64,000 nucleotides of DNA from Tenericutes bacterium MO-XQ (GTDB taxonomy: Bacteria > Bacillota_I > Bacilli_A > Acholeplasmatales > Acholeplasmataceae), in assembly GCA_002838185.1 (NCBI GenBank), contig CP017948.1, forward strand, positions 1,984,001 through 2,048,000, written 5' to 3'. Of this stretch, positions 15,800 through 25,626 are shown piece by piece. The translations under genes were made by a program, and so were the position numbers. The first letter of the stretch is position 1; every line of letters begins with the position of its first letter. Below the pieces are notes generated by a model. It did not search any database. It had not been told where the DNA came from and saw only the letters and a list, made by a program, of their open reading frames with translations.

Positions 15800-18103
15800 T
15801 TATTCTGTTCTAAGTGCAACCACAGGATCTCTCTTAGCCGCAATTCTACTAGGAAACAATCCAGCAATTAACGTTAAGATTGTTGATAAAACAACTAAGA
15901 ATAATGCATGAACAACTAGCAATGATGCAAATCCAGGCTCATCAATAAAGTTTTCTACGATCACATTAATTGGAATAATTAATAGATATGCAATAACGAT
16001 TCCAAAGATACCAGCCGTAAATCCGATAAGCAATGTTTCTGCATTAAAGATTCTTGATATATCTTTTTTTCTAGCACCTAAACTTCGCATAATACCAATT
16101 TCTTTTGTTCTTTCAACAACTGATACGTAAGTAATAATACCAATCATCACAGAAGATACTACAAGGGATATTGCCGCAAACGCTGTTAATATAATCGTAA
16201 TTGTATTAATCAACCCTTGAATTGTAGATGATATCGATTCAGCTAAATCAGTATAAATGATTTGATCGACTTCATCTTTACCTACATTGTATACATCTAT
16301 ATATGCCTTAATCTCATCTTTATCATCAAATGATACAGGATAAATTTGTATACCGACAGGTGTATCATCACCACCAATTAATCTCAAGACTTGATCATAA
16401 GTGATTTGTGAGTTAAATGGTAATCCTGTCAACACATTTGTGTTAGGACTTGCGATTTGTGCAGTGACAATATTAGAACTTTTTTCTATATCTAATAACG
16501 TATTTGTTAAATCAGATGTATATCCAACGCCAGTATCTAAGATTTCAGAAGATGCATCTGCTTTTACTCTTAATATACCTGAAATCGATAAAGTGATTGA
16601 AGAGGCATCGTTATACATCACTTCATAATCAGTGCTTGGTATGTAAACTCCAGATACTTCTCGGTAGTAAACATCGTTTAAAACCACTTTGAATGTTTGA
16701 CCAATCAAATCGGAAGACTCATAATCATCTTCAATCGATATCCCTAGATTTTCTAATAATGATAAATCCACTCGGTTCCTTTCATCGACAATCAAAACAA
16801 CATCTTGATAGTCCGTTGGATAATTTCCATAAAGCACATCATATTGAGATTCTATGAATGTCTGGTTATTAGGCATTTCATTAAAATATGAACTTCCTCC
16901 AAAAAATGGATTACCAGAACTTGTTGTTTGAACTTTGATATATCCACCATTATCAGATAAGTTAACAATGTTTAGCATAATACCTCTAGTATATGAAATA
17001 GAATTATAATAACTATTATCCATATCTTCTAGATATTCGATAAATTCAGGTGTAATGATATTTTCGTGTTGAGTTAAGCTCGATGTTTGGTCATATGGAT
17101 AAAATACATCATCTTCGATAAACTCTAAATCAGGTCTAGGGTTTGTGACTTCTTCAGGTGGACCAAACTGTACAACGGTTTGATCTACAGTAATTGGGAA
17201 ACCTGCAAGCGTATCAGATTGAATACTGCTTGTGTATTCAGTCATCCCATTTGAGATTGCTAAAACAAGTGCAATCCCAATAATACCAATACTTCCTGCA
17301 ATCGCAGTAATAATTGTTCTACCTTTTTTAGTCAGTAAGTTTTTAAAACTTGTTTTAATCGCAGTTGCATAAGACATTGATGTTCTTTGATTCATCAATT
17401 TTTCTTTTTTATCTTCTTTATTTAAATCAGCAGGTCTTGAATCATCTGTAACAAGTCCATCAAGTAAATGAACAATGCGATCGCTATACTCATTTGCGAT
17501 TTCAGAGTTATGCGTAACCATAATCACCAGTCTATCTTTTGATATCTTTTGAATGAGTCTCATGATTTGTCCACTTGTTTCACTATCTAATGCACCAGTA
17601 GGTTCATCAGCTAATAAAATCTTCGGATTATTGACCAAAGCTCTTGCAATCGCAACTCTTTGCATTTGTCCACCAGACAATTGATTAGGTCTTTTATATA
17701 GATGTTCTTCTAATCCAACTTCAATCAAAACTTGTTGTGCACGTTCTTTTCTTTCTTTTGGCGATACACCTGCAAGTCTTAAAGACATCTCAACATTATC
17801 TAAAACAGATAAATGAGATATCAAGTTATACGTTTGAAAAACGAAACCAATCGTTGCGTTACGATAAGCATCCCAATCTTGATCTTTAAAGTTTTTTGTA
17901 GACTTACCTTCGATTAACAAATCACCGCTTGTATATCTATCTAGACCACCAATAATATTAAGCATTGTTGTTTTCCCACATCCTGATGGACCTAAAATAG
18001 AAACAAACTCATTTTCTTTGAATTCTAAATCTATACCTTTTAATGCTGGAAAAGGTTTGCCAGCAAGCATATAATCTTTTTTAATATTTTTTAATTGCAA
18101 CAT
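15800..18103 (-). CDS. MacB-like ABC exporter, ATPase-permease fusion
   Basis: One polypeptide joins an N-terminal ATPase (residues 1-230) to a FtsX/MacB-type permease. The ATPase has Walker A GPSGCGKT near residue 38, the signature LSGGQMQRVAIARAL and Walker B ILLADEPTGALD. The permease begins with a helix near residue 265, then a large extracytoplasmic domain, then three C-terminal helices with SLGARKKDISRIF between two of them. Such proteins act by mechanotransmission to export peptides or lipoproteins. I use the ATG at 18103 rather than an upstream GTG that sits too close to AAGGAT. It appears to be a single-gene unit. Confidence 0.9.
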   Translation of the reverse strand: MLQLKNIKKDYMLAGKPFPALKGIDLEFKENEFVSILGPSGCGKTTMLNIIGGLDRYTSGDLLIEGKSTKNFKDQDWDAYRNATIGFVFQTYNLISHLSVLDNVEMSLRLAGVSPKERKERAQQVLIEVGLEEHLYKRPNQLSGGQMQRVAIARALVNNPKILLADEPTGALDSETSGQIMRLIQKISKDRLVIMVTHNSEIANEYSDRIVHLLDGLVTDDSRPADLNKEDKKEKLMNQRTSMSYATAIKTSFKNLLTKKGRTIITAIAGSIGIIGIALVLAISNGMTEYTSSIQSDTLAGFPITVDQTVVQFGPPEEVTNPRPDLEFIEDDVFYPYDQTSSLTQHENIITPEFIEYLEDMDNSYYNSISYTRGIMLNIVNLSDNGGYIKVQTTSSGNPFFGGSSYFNEMPNNQTFIESQYDVLYGNYPTDYQDVVLIVDERNRVDLSLLENLGISIEDDYESSDLIGQTFKVVLNDVYYREVSGVYIPSTDYEVMYNDASSITLSISGILRVKADASSEILDTGVGYTSDLTNTLLDIEKSSNIVTAQIASPNTNVLTGLPFNSQITYDQVLRLIGGDDTPVGIQIYPVSFDDKDEIKAYIDVYNVGKDEVDQIIYTDLAESISSTIQGLINTITIILTAFAAISLVVSSVMIGIITYVSVVERTKEIGIMRSLGARKKDISRIFNAETLLIGFTAGIFGIVIAYLLIIPINVIVENFIDEPGFASLLVVHALFLVVLSTILTLIAGLFPSRIAAKRDPVVALRTE

Positions 18104-18161
18104 GTCTTTCACATCCTTTTTTTATTCACTTCATATTTTAACAGTTAATTAGGATTTGTAT

Positions 18162-18184
18162 AAAAAAACGCTCAAGAAGAGCGT
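18162..18184 (-). terminator. Terminator after pdxR
   Basis: ACGCTC (18168-18173) pairs with GAGCGT (18179-18184), followed by seven T on the minus strand. Confidence 0.75.
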
Positions 18185-18190
18185 CTTTTA

Positions 18191-19576
18191 TCACAATTTT
18201 ACATATTGTTTACATACATTTAATAAGCGCTTAAACCCTGTCTCTAACTCGCTCATTGATATACCTGCATAACCGACAACAAGATTCACTTCTTCAGTTT
18301 TATGATGAGGTGCATTTTTATAGGATTTAACGCCTGAAACATTGATATTGTTTATTTTTAGTTTATCAATGATCATATCTTCACTCATCTTTGATTTAAA
18401 TGAAAGAATAAAGTGAAGTCCTGATTCATATCCACTAATCCTAAAATCATTTTCGCTTTTTAAGATGTTTAAGATGATATCAAGCTTTTGTTTATAGATT
18501 TTCATCATGCGGTGTAAATGTCTAGTAAAAGATCCAGTATGCATAAACTTATATAAGATGTATTGTTCAAAACTAGGAACTGTACATCTATGATACATAG
18601 ATATTTTGGTAAAATTATTTAATAAAGGTTTTGGTAAAACAACGTAAGCAACTCTAAATGAAGGTGCTAGAGATTTAGAAAATGTGTTCATGTAAATCAC
18701 TTTATCTAATGCATCTAATCCTTTAAGAGCTTCTATTGGTTTACCTTGATATTTAAACTCACTATCATAATCGTCTTCTATGATATATCTTCCTTTTTTC
18801 TCATATGCCCAGTTAAGTAATTCTTTTTTTCTTTGAATGCTCATAGTGACACCTAAAGGATATTGATGGGAAGGTACAACATGAACGACATTGACATTAG
18901 TTTTCTTCAACTCACTTACAATTAATCCATTGTGATCGACATCAATCATATCAACAGTTATGTCTAATGTGTTTAATACATGATAAATCTTAGGATAAGC
19001 CGGATCTTCAATCGCATATCTTTGAGATCTTCCCAATAATTCTATGACAATACTTAATAACTGATTACTACTTGAACCAATAAGGATTTGCTTAGGATCT
19101 ATTTCAATCCCGCGATATATATCAATATGCTTTGCGATTTCTACACGCAAATCGTATAGTCCCATTGGATCTACATCATTAAGCATTTGATGATGTTGTT
19201 CGGATAGTACTTCTCTTGCAAGTTTTGCCCATACTTGATTTGGAAAATGTTCAGTATCTACATAGCTTGTACTAAAATCATAATCATAAGTTAGCTTTTC
19301 TTTTTCTAATAAGTTGTATACTTTATTGTTTTTAGCAGGTTTAAATAAAGTTACTTTTTTACCAACAAAATATCCTTTTTTTTCAATACTATATACATAT
19401 CCCTCATCCATAAGTTGAACATATGCTTTTTCGACAGTTAAAGGACTTACTTTAAATTGCTCAGCAAGTTTTCTTTTAGAAGGCATCAAATCATTTTCAT
19501 CTAGAATATCTTTTTCTATTAAATGCTTTAAGTGATCATATATCTCTTCATATAGATATGTTTTTTTATAACCCAT
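18191..19576 (-). CDS. pdxR: PdxR-type MocR regulator (GntR HTH plus aminotransferase fold)
   Basis: This is a MocR-family transcription factor that senses pyridoxal 5'-phosphate and typically activates pdxST. A GntR winged helix occupies residues 1-75 ([20 protein letters not shown]). A fold-type I aminotransferase domain follows, with the PLP lysine in [16 protein letters not shown] start at the ATG at 19576, with AGGTGG seven bases upstream. The gene is divergent from pdxST, with three CTGGT boxes between them, which strongly supports the PdxR assignment. Confidence 0.9.
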   Translation of the reverse strand: MGYKKTYLYEEIYDHLKHLIEKDILDENDLMPSKRKLAEQFKVSPLTVEKAYVQLMDEGYVYSIEKKGYFVGKKVTLFKPAKNNKVYNLLEKEKLTYDYDFSTSYVDTEHFPNQVWAKLAREVLSEQHHQMLNDVDPMGLYDLRVEIAKHIDIYRGIEIDPKQILIGSSSNQLLSIVIELLGRSQRYAIEDPAYPKIYHVLNTLDITVDMIDVDHNGLIVSELKKTNVNVVHVVPSHQYPLGVTMSIQRKKELLNWAYEKKGRYIIEDDYDSEFKYQGKPIEALKGLDALDKVIYMNTFSKSLAPSFRVAYVVLPKPLLNNFTKISMYHRCTVPSFEQYILYKFMHTGSFTRHLHRMMKIYKQKLDIILNILKSENDFRISGYESGLHFILSFKSKMSEDMIIDKLKINNINVSGVKSYKNAPHHKTEEVNLVVGYAGISMSELETGFKRLLNVCKQYVKL

Positions 19577-19587
19577 CAAATCACCAC

Positions 19588-19647
19588 CTGGTATATATAT
19601 TTTATCATAATCTGGTTATTTAAGTATACCAGATTAGTTGCTATAAT
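19588..19647. promoter_or_regulatory. pdxR-pdxST divergent control region with three CTGGT boxes
   Basis: CTGGTATA (19588-19595) and CTGGTTAT (19612-19619) are direct repeats; TATACCAG (19625-19632) is the inverted version. The pdxS -10 box TATAAT is at 19642-19647, and its -35 region (TTTAAG) is poor, as expected of an activated promoter. The direct plus inverted boxes match the kind of site used by MocR dimers. Confidence 0.65.
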
Positions 19648-19675
19648 AGAAATGGAAAAACAAGGAGGTTATATT

Positions 19676-20551
19676 ATGAATAAAGAAAGATTTACATTAA
19701 ACAAAGAACTAGCTCAAATGTTAAAAGGCGGCGTCATCATGGACGTTTCAACACCTGAGCAAGCAAAGATAGCTGAAGCTGCTGGTGCAGTTGCAGTCAT
19801 GGCGTTAGAACGTATACCAGCTGATATTAGAGCTGCTGGTGGTATTTCAAGAATGAGTGATCCAAAACTTATTAAGGAAATTCAAAAAGCAGTTAGTATT
19901 CCTGTGATGGCAAAGGTTAGAATTGGTCATTTTGCAGAAGCACAAATATTAGAAGCATTAGAAATAGATTACATTGATGAATCAGAAGTGTTATCACCTG
20001 CTGATGATTTATATCATATCAACAAACATGAGTTTAAAGCACCATTTGTCTGTGGCGCTAAAAACTTATCTGAAGCACTTAGAAGAATTTCTGAAGGTGC
20101 ATCCATGATCAGAACTAAAGGTGAACCAGGCACTGGCGATATCATTCAAGCTGTTCGTCATATGAGATTAATCCAAAAGGAAATTAGAGATATTGCGGCA
20201 CTTAGAAAAGATGAACTCTTCACACTTCAAAAAACAATGGGTATTTCTTTAGACTTAATCGAGTATGTCCATGAACACAAAAAATTACCAGTTGTTAATT
20301 TTGCAGCTGGTGGTATTGCAACACCTGCAGATGCAGCATTAATGATGCAACTCGGTGCTGAAGGTGTATTTGTAGGCTCAGGTATTTTCAAGTCTAACAA
20401 TCCTAAAAAGCGTGCAGAAGCAATCGTTAAAGCAGTTACTAATTATAACAACCCTAAAATCTTAGCTGAAGTTTCTGAAGATTTAGGAGAAGCTATGGTT
20501 GGTATCAATGAAGATGAAATTAAATTAATTATGAGTCAAAGAGGCATCTAA
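19676..20551 (+). CDS. pdxS: Pyridoxal 5'-phosphate synthase, lyase subunit
   Basis: PdxS builds PLP from ribose 5-phosphate, glyceraldehyde 3-phosphate and ammonia supplied by PdxT. The TIM-barrel protein shows [30 protein letters not shown], the reactive lysine in [10 protein letters not shown] and the phosphate loop [13 protein letters not shown]. The ATG at 19676 has a consensus AGGAGG seven bases upstream; a longer frame from 19652 would include that site and is rejected. The product is 291 aa, the normal length. Its stop overlaps the pdxT start (TAATG). Confidence 0.97.
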   Translation: MNKERFTLNKELAQMLKGGVIMDVSTPEQAKIAEAAGAVAVMALERIPADIRAAGGISRMSDPKLIKEIQKAVSIPVMAKVRIGHFAEAQILEALEIDYIDESEVLSPADDLYHINKHEFKAPFVCGAKNLSEALRRISEGASMIRTKGEPGTGDIIQAVRHMRLIQKEIRDIAALRKDELFTLQKTMGISLDLIEYVHEHKKLPVVNFAAGGIATPADAALMMQLGAEGVFVGSGIFKSNNPKKRAEAIVKAVTNYNNPKILAEVSEDLGEAMVGINEDEIKLIMSQRGI

Positions 20552-21114
20552 TGAACATAGGGGTTATGGCATTACAAGGCGCATTCATAGAACACAAAGA
20601 AAAACTGGATGCACTTGGCATAGATAATTTCTACATTAGAAATCTTGAAGATTTAAAAAAGCATAAGGATGGACTGATTCTTCCTGGAGGAGAGTCAACA
20701 GCAATGTATAAACTTCTAACTGAACTTCATATGTTTGATGAGTTAAAGCAACAGATCGAAAGTGGGCTACCTACATTTGGAACATGTGCTGGGCTAATAT
20801 TACTTGCTAAAACCTTAACTAATCAAGAACATGCATTCTTAAAAGTGATGGATGTTGCAGTCACAAGAAATGCTTATGGTAGACAACTATCTAGTTTCAT
20901 CACACATGATTTGTTTAACAATAAAAAAATACCTATGGTATTTATTAGAGCACCATACATTGAATCAGCAGGTGATGATGTAGAAATCTTATCAGTGGTT
21001 AATGATAAGATTGTTGCAGCTAGACAAAACCACTTATTAGGTACAGCATTTCATCCAGAACTTGCAGATAATTTAACCATACATAAATATTTCATTGGTA
21101 TGATCAAAAAGTAA
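20551..21114 (+). CDS. pdxT: Pyridoxal 5'-phosphate synthase, glutaminase subunit
   Basis: PdxT hydrolyses glutamine and channels ammonia to PdxS. It is a class I glutamine amidotransferase: the GGESTAMYKLL loop, the nucleophile Cys in FGTCAGLILLA, and the His-Glu pair in AFHPEL near the C-terminus are all present. At 187 aa it is full length. It is translationally coupled to pdxS by a one-base TAATG overlap and followed by a strong terminator. Confidence 0.97.
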   Translation: MNIGVMALQGAFIEHKEKLDALGIDNFYIRNLEDLKKHKDGLILPGGESTAMYKLLTELHMFDELKQQIESGLPTFGTCAGLILLAKTLTNQEHAFLKVMDVAVTRNAYGRQLSSFITHDLFNNKKIPMVFIRAPYIESAGDDVEILSVVNDKIVAARQNHLLGTAFHPELADNLTIHKYFIGMIKK

Positions 21115-21116
21115 AA

Positions 21117-21146
21117 AATACTTAGGATTATTCATCCTAAGTATTT
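21117..21146. terminator. Bidirectional terminator after pdxT
   Basis: AATACTTAGGAT (21117-21128) pairs perfectly with ATCCTAAGTATT (21134-21145). Poly-T on both sides serves pdxT and the convergent gene at 21137, whose end overlaps the stem. Confidence 0.9.
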
Positions 21147-21817
21147 TTATTTTTTCTCTTTATTTTTGATAAAATTTTCTTTAATTTCAAAACAACTCTT
21201 GCTCTTAATTCTCTTCTTTTTATCTTTTTTTCTATCTTTTCTTTCTTTTTAAATAGCATTTCTTCGTGCTTGATTTTTTGTCTTTGTAGTTTGATTTCTT
21301 TTGCGTGTTGTTCTAAATCTTCTTTAATTTTAGCTTTAATCTGATTTCTAATATCTCTAGATTTTGTTTTACTAGTTATCCCTAATGAATCTGTAACATA
21401 AACATATAATGAACTAACTTTTTTGTTTCCCTTATTGATATCAGATACTATATTTTTTAAAGTCTCCATTTCAATCTGTGTAGATAGAAAGTCTCTTGAA
21501 GATATAACCACCTTATGATCTTGTGGTAAATCTTTTTGAAGCAAGTATGACTTGTAGAAATCTATGTTTCTACCTTGATATAAGAATCCAAAACTTGATA
21601 ATCTCACATCATTTATGTTTCTATTAAAGATATTAATGATGAATAATTTGTTCTTATCAATCGCATCGACCCTAAAGTCTGCTTTAATATGGAATTTTTT
21701 ATTAGAAAAATACAGTGCGAAATATTTATTAAATCCCAACAATAAAATCATTAAAATAATAACTATTGCAAATAAAACAATTGATATAATTTCAAAATTC
21801 TCGACTAAAAATTCCAT
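21137..21817 (-). CDS. Membrane-anchored basic coiled-coil protein, function unknown
   Basis: I do not recognise a family. The 226-aa protein has one N-terminal membrane helix (residues 9-30), then a region of about 110 residues rich in beta-type sequence (FIINIFNRNINDVRLSSFGF). A long, strongly basic helical tail follows (residues 155-226; many Lys/Arg with heptad-like spacing). It begins 4 bp after the XRE regulator gene ends, so the two are cotranscribed. The basic tail could bind nucleic acid or acidic lipids; this is inference. Confidence 0.75.
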   Translation of the reverse strand: MEFLVENFEIISIVLFAIVIILMILLLGFNKYFALYFSNKKFHIKADFRVDAIDKNKLFIINIFNRNINDVRLSSFGFLYQGRNIDFYKSYLLQKDLPQDHKVVISSRDFLSTQIEMETLKNIVSDINKGNKKVSSLYVYVTDSLGITSKTKSRDIRNQIKAKIKEDLEQHAKEIKLQRQKIKHEEMLFKKKEKIEKKIKRRELRARVVLKLKKILSKIKRKNKNT

Positions 21818-21821
21818 ATAC

Positions 21822-23120
21822 TTACTTTTCCTTTCTTATAAAAAAATCAATGATGTTGTTTATTTTTTTAAATGTTGTTAAATTATAGTATTTTTCATCA
21901 ATCCTTGCACCTTGTTCAATTAAGTAAATTATCATTGTTGTGTTTTCTGTATCAACTACACTTAATAAATAATCCAGATCATTTTGATTCATATGTGGTA
22001 TTAACTCATCTAGTATCACATGTATACTATATTTTATAGCACTTTCACCTATTTTTCTGAAGTTCAACTCATCATGAAATTCTCTAATTAGTTTCACACT
22101 TGTCTCAACTAAATCATTTCGGATCATGGCTTCTACTATCTTAGTTAAATCTGTATAAAGTTTCTTTTCTATAAAGATATCAATTAGATTTATATTCTTT
22201 AAATCTATAATTTCAATAAACCCTTTTTGTACGTCTATTGAAACTTTTTTAAGCCATGATATTTCTTCGTTAAATTTCCTATCTAAGTATAATGTTAATC
22301 CCTCAATAAATCCATAGCTCTTAAAGGTATTTATGATATATAAAAACTGACTATCCTTGTATGAAGTTTTAAGAAAAACTTCAAAAACTTTTAGCAGTTT
22401 ATATTGAGCGATAACATTAATGGCATCTGTTTTACTTAAATAGCCTAAATCAATGTCTCTACTAAAAATTCTTTTTTTATCAAACAACTGTGGTTTATAT
22501 AAAAATATTTTTTCTACTATTGATTCATACTTATCTTGATTTAATAACCCCCATAGTTTAAGTTTATATGTGTCATCTTTGATAAGAAATGTCTTATTAA
22601 GTATTTTATATTTTTCTATATATTTAAATGGTTCACTTATATCGTTCTCTAACATAAAAATAATAGTATCTAAATAAAGTTGACATGCTCGATGATACTT
22701 TTCATCAACGAATGAGACATCATTATCATCTAAATATTTAAACATTTCAATGTTTTTTGATTCAATGATATAATCAACAAGGACTTTGCCATAGAGATCA
22801 GGTTGATCAATGATTAAATTTTCTAGTTTAGTTGACTTAAAAACATCAAGGCTCTTATTAACAACTTTTTTATATTCAGAGATTACTTCTTCATCTTCAC
22901 TCGACTTTGTGTTTAATAAATCATCTAAACTAGTATCAAACAACTTTGCAATATTAATTAGATTTTGAATATCAAATGATGATTTACCTCTTAGATTTTG
23001 AGAAACTGCAGATTTAGATATATTTAACTTGTTTGCAAGATCATCTTGTGTCATCTTATGTTTCTTTAGTAAATCTTTTATATACGCCCCAACTTTTACA
23101 TTATCGATAACTTCAGGCAT
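21822..23120 (-). CDS. XRE-family HTH protein with helical-repeat C-terminus
   Basis: Residues 10-65 are a Cro/CI-type helix-turn-helix (MTQDDLANKLNISKSAVSQN). The remaining 360 residues are helical and look like degenerate ankyrin-type or similar repeats, with the clearest unit near the end (TTMIIYLIEQGARIDEKYYN). This suggests a DNA-binding regulator with a protein-interaction or sensing domain, though the repeat assignment is weak. It is first in a two-gene operon with the membrane protein at 21137. Four TTAACT motifs occur upstream and may be its own binding sites. Confidence 0.8.
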   Translation of the reverse strand: MPEVIDNVKVGAYIKDLLKKHKMTQDDLANKLNISKSAVSQNLRGKSSFDIQNLINIAKLFDTSLDDLLNTKSSEDEEVISEYKKVVNKSLDVFKSTKLENLIIDQPDLYGKVLVDYIIESKNIEMFKYLDDNDVSFVDEKYHRACQLYLDTIIFMLENDISEPFKYIEKYKILNKTFLIKDDTYKLKLWGLLNQDKYESIVEKIFLYKPQLFDKKRIFSRDIDLGYLSKTDAINVIAQYKLLKVFEVFLKTSYKDSQFLYIINTFKSYGFIEGLTLYLDRKFNEEISWLKKVSIDVQKGFIEIIDLKNINLIDIFIEKKLYTDLTKIVEAMIRNDLVETSVKLIREFHDELNFRKIGESAIKYSIHVILDELIPHMNQNDLDYLLSVVDTENTTMIIYLIEQGARIDEKYYNLTTFKKINNIIDFFIRKEK

Positions 23121-23132
23121 TCTACCGCCTCC

Positions 23133-23260
23133 CTTAACTTTATTATAGTCTAATTATCTAATTTATAAAAGACGTTGTTTCTTAACTACAGATTAACTTA
23201 GTAGTTTATTATATCATTTGAAATATAAATATTTTTTTCAAAGTTCATTCTTGCTTAACT
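23133..23260. promoter_or_regulatory. Repeated TTAACT motifs upstream of the XRE gene
   Basis: CTTAACT at 23133-23139 and 23181-23187, ATTAACT at 23192-23198 and CTTAACT at 23254-23260 recur in the same orientation. TATAAT on the minus strand at 23142-23147 is the likely -10 box. In such AT-rich DNA chance repetition is possible. Confidence 0.3.
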
Positions 23261-23300
23261 TTATTTGTATATATACACTAAAAAATATAAACAAAAAGTA

Positions 23301-23324
23301 AAAAACCTTAGGAAATCCCTAAGG
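23301..23324 (-). terminator. Terminator after htpG
   Basis: CCTTAGG (23306-23312) pairs with CCTAAGG (23318-23324) around AAATC, with T-rich sequence following on the minus strand. Confidence 0.85.
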
Positions 23325-23332
23325 CTTTTATC

Positions 23333-25204
23333 TTATTTAGAAGATTCAATCATTAACTTCACTAAGTTATTTGAAAATTCAGTTGGATCTTCAATTGGAA
23401 GTCCTTCAATAAGCATTGCTTGATGATATAAAAGTGATGCATACTCATCAATTTTATTGCTGTCTTTTTGAAAAACACTTTCCACTGCTCTAAACAAATC
23501 ATGATCAGGATTAATTTCTAAAATCTTTTCTGCTTTAATATCTTGTTGATTTGGCATCGATTTTAAAATCTTTTCCATCTCTAAACTAAGTCCTTCACCA
23601 GAAACTAAACACACTGGTGAATCTTTAAGTCTAGCCGTTAATTTAACATCTTTGACTTTGTCTTTTAATGCTTTCTTTAATGCTTTTAATATATCTTTAT
23701 GTTCTTTTTCTTTTACTTTTAAATCTTCTTTTTTTGTATCATCTACAAAATCTGCTTCACCTTGTTGAACAGATTTAAATGGTACTTCATCATAACTATT
23801 TAAGATTTGAATCATGAACTCATCAATCTCATCAGTAAAGAGTAAAACTTCATACCCTTTTTCTTTCATCATGTCCATTTGTGGTAGATTTAAAATACTT
23901 TGTTTTGATTTTCCTGTTGCATAATAAATTGCTTTTTGATCTTCTGGCTTTCTTTCAATATATTCTTTAAAAGTAACATAATCATCTGATTGAGATGTTT
24001 TAAACATAATTAAATCTTTTAAAGTATCTTTATGAATACCAAATTGATCATAGACACCATACTTAAGTGTATTTTTATATGCTTCATAAAAATCGATATA
24101 AAGTTCTCTTTCATTTTTAAGCATATTTTCTAATTCATTTTTGATTTTCTTCTCTAGATGAGAAGCTATCTTTTTCACTTGTCTATTTTGTTGTAGTAAC
24201 TCTCTAGAAATATTTAGTGATAAATCTGCAGAATCCACTAGACCTTTAACAAATTTAAAGTGATCTGGAAGAAGGTCTTTATTCTTATCTTGAATAAACA
24301 CACCTTTTGAATATAGTTGTAATCCCTTCTCATACTTCTCGCTATAAAAATCATAAGCAGGTTTTTTAGGAATAAACAACATCGCGGTATAAGTAAGCAT
24401 ACCTTCAACTTTTGTATGAATCACCTTTAAAGGATCTTCATAATCTCCAAATTGATGTTTATAAAAGTCGTTCATTTCTTCATCTTTGATGTCTGACTTT
24501 TGTCTTTTCCAAATTGGAATCATTTGGTTTAATGTTTCTTTTTCTAATTTAGGTTTTTTGTCATCACCGTTATCAACCATGATGTTGATTGGGTATCTAA
24601 CATAATCAGAATATTTCTTAACCAATGATCTTAAAGTGTATGTTTCTAAATATGTAGAATAATCTTCTTCATTTTCTTTATCATCTTCATGAAGATATAA
24701 AACAATTCTTGTGCCTACGTCTTCTTTTTCAATTTCATCAATCGTATAAGATGACTCACCTTTTGAAGACCATTTATATCCAGTATCAGCATATGGACTT
24801 CTTGTATAAACCTCTACTTTATTAGAAACCATAAATGCTGAGTAGAAACCAACACCAAATTGCCCAATAATATCAATATCTTCTTTTTCTAATTTTTCTA
24901 AGAATTGTTTAGATCCACTTTGAGCAATCGTTCCTAAGTTTTCAATTAACTCAGCTTCAGTAAACCCAATTCCATTATCTCTAATGGTAAGTGTTCTACT
25001 TTCTTTATTTGGTTCTAACCAAATTTCATATTCTGCTGATGATACTTTATCATCAGTAAGTGATACATAATGTCTCTTATCGATTGCATCACTTGCGTTA
25101 GAAATCAATTCTCTTAAAAAGATTTCTTTTTGTGTGTAAATTGAATGTGTCATTAAATGCAATAATTTTTGTGATTCTGTCTTAAATTGTTTTGTCTTTG
25201 ACAT
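23333..25204 (-). CDS. htpG: Hsp90 chaperone HtpG
   Basis: HtpG is the bacterial Hsp90, an ATP-driven dimeric chaperone. The N-terminal GHKL ATPase shows LRELISNASDAIDK, the ATP-lid residues DNGIGF and GQFGVGFYSAFMV. The middle domain holds GVFIQDKNKDLLPDHFKFVKGLVDS and the catalytic arginine region SLNISRELLQQNR. The C-terminal dimerisation domain ends the 623-aa protein, a normal length. It has GGAGG upstream and lies 44 bp behind ridA in the same operon. No CIRCE element is present, so HrcA control at this locus is unlikely. Confidence 0.97.
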   Translation of the reverse strand: MSKTKQFKTESQKLLHLMTHSIYTQKEIFLRELISNASDAIDKRHYVSLTDDKVSSAEYEIWLEPNKESRTLTIRDNGIGFTEAELIENLGTIAQSGSKQFLEKLEKEDIDIIGQFGVGFYSAFMVSNKVEVYTRSPYADTGYKWSSKGESSYTIDEIEKEDVGTRIVLYLHEDDKENEEDYSTYLETYTLRSLVKKYSDYVRYPINIMVDNGDDKKPKLEKETLNQMIPIWKRQKSDIKDEEMNDFYKHQFGDYEDPLKVIHTKVEGMLTYTAMLFIPKKPAYDFYSEKYEKGLQLYSKGVFIQDKNKDLLPDHFKFVKGLVDSADLSLNISRELLQQNRQVKKIASHLEKKIKNELENMLKNERELYIDFYEAYKNTLKYGVYDQFGIHKDTLKDLIMFKTSQSDDYVTFKEYIERKPEDQKAIYYATGKSKQSILNLPQMDMMKEKGYEVLLFTDEIDEFMIQILNSYDEVPFKSVQQGEADFVDDTKKEDLKVKEKEHKDILKALKKALKDKVKDVKLTARLKDSPVCLVSGEGLSLEMEKILKSMPNQQDIKAEKILEINPDHDLFRAVESVFQKDSNKIDEYASLLYHQAMLIEGLPIEDPTEFSNNLVKLMIESSK

Positions 25205-25248
25205 TTTATCGCCTCCATTAAAAATTGTAGTAAATTTAAGTATCTATG

Positions 25249-25626
25249 TCAAGATTTTTGTGCAATCACATCAATTTCAATAAGACCATTTTTTGGCAAT
25301 CTTGAAACTTCTATGGTAGATCTAGCTGGTTTATGCTCTTTAAAGAAGTTTTGATATATTTCATTGACAGTTGTAAACACTGATAAATCTTTTAAATATA
25401 TAGTGACTTTACACACATCTGTGATTTTAAAATCTTCTGACGTTAGGATTGCTTCTATATTTTTTAATACTTGTTTGGTTTGTCCTTCAATATCATTTGA
25501 TACAAACTCTTGAGTATTGGGATCAATACCCAATTGTCCAGAGGTATATAATGTTTTTTGTTCTAATATTGCTTGACTATATGGTCCGATTGCTTCTGGT
25601 GCTTCTTTTGTGTGTACATATTTCAT
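25249..25626 (-). CDS. ridA: RidA-family enamine/imine deaminase
   Basis: RidA hydrolyses reactive 2-aminoacrylate-type enamines released by PLP enzymes, protecting them from damage. The 125-aa protein has IGPYSQAILEQKTLYTSGQLG, the substrate-binding arginine in KPARSTIEVSRLP and the terminal LIEIDVIA strand. Its start overlaps the end of the broken gtrA gene (ATGA). It lies between gtrA and htpG in one operon. Confidence 0.93.
   Translation of the reverse strand: MKYVHTKEAPEAIGPYSQAILEQKTLYTSGQLGIDPNTQEFVSNDIEGQTKQVLKNIEAILTSEDFKITDVCKVTIYLKDLSVFTTVNEIYQNFFKEHKPARSTIEVSRLPKNGLIEIDVIAQKS

Noticed and set aside
25205-25248. CIRCE heat-shock element before htpG
   Set aside because: The TTAGCACTC-N9-GAGTGCTAA pattern is absent; htpG follows ridA in one operon.
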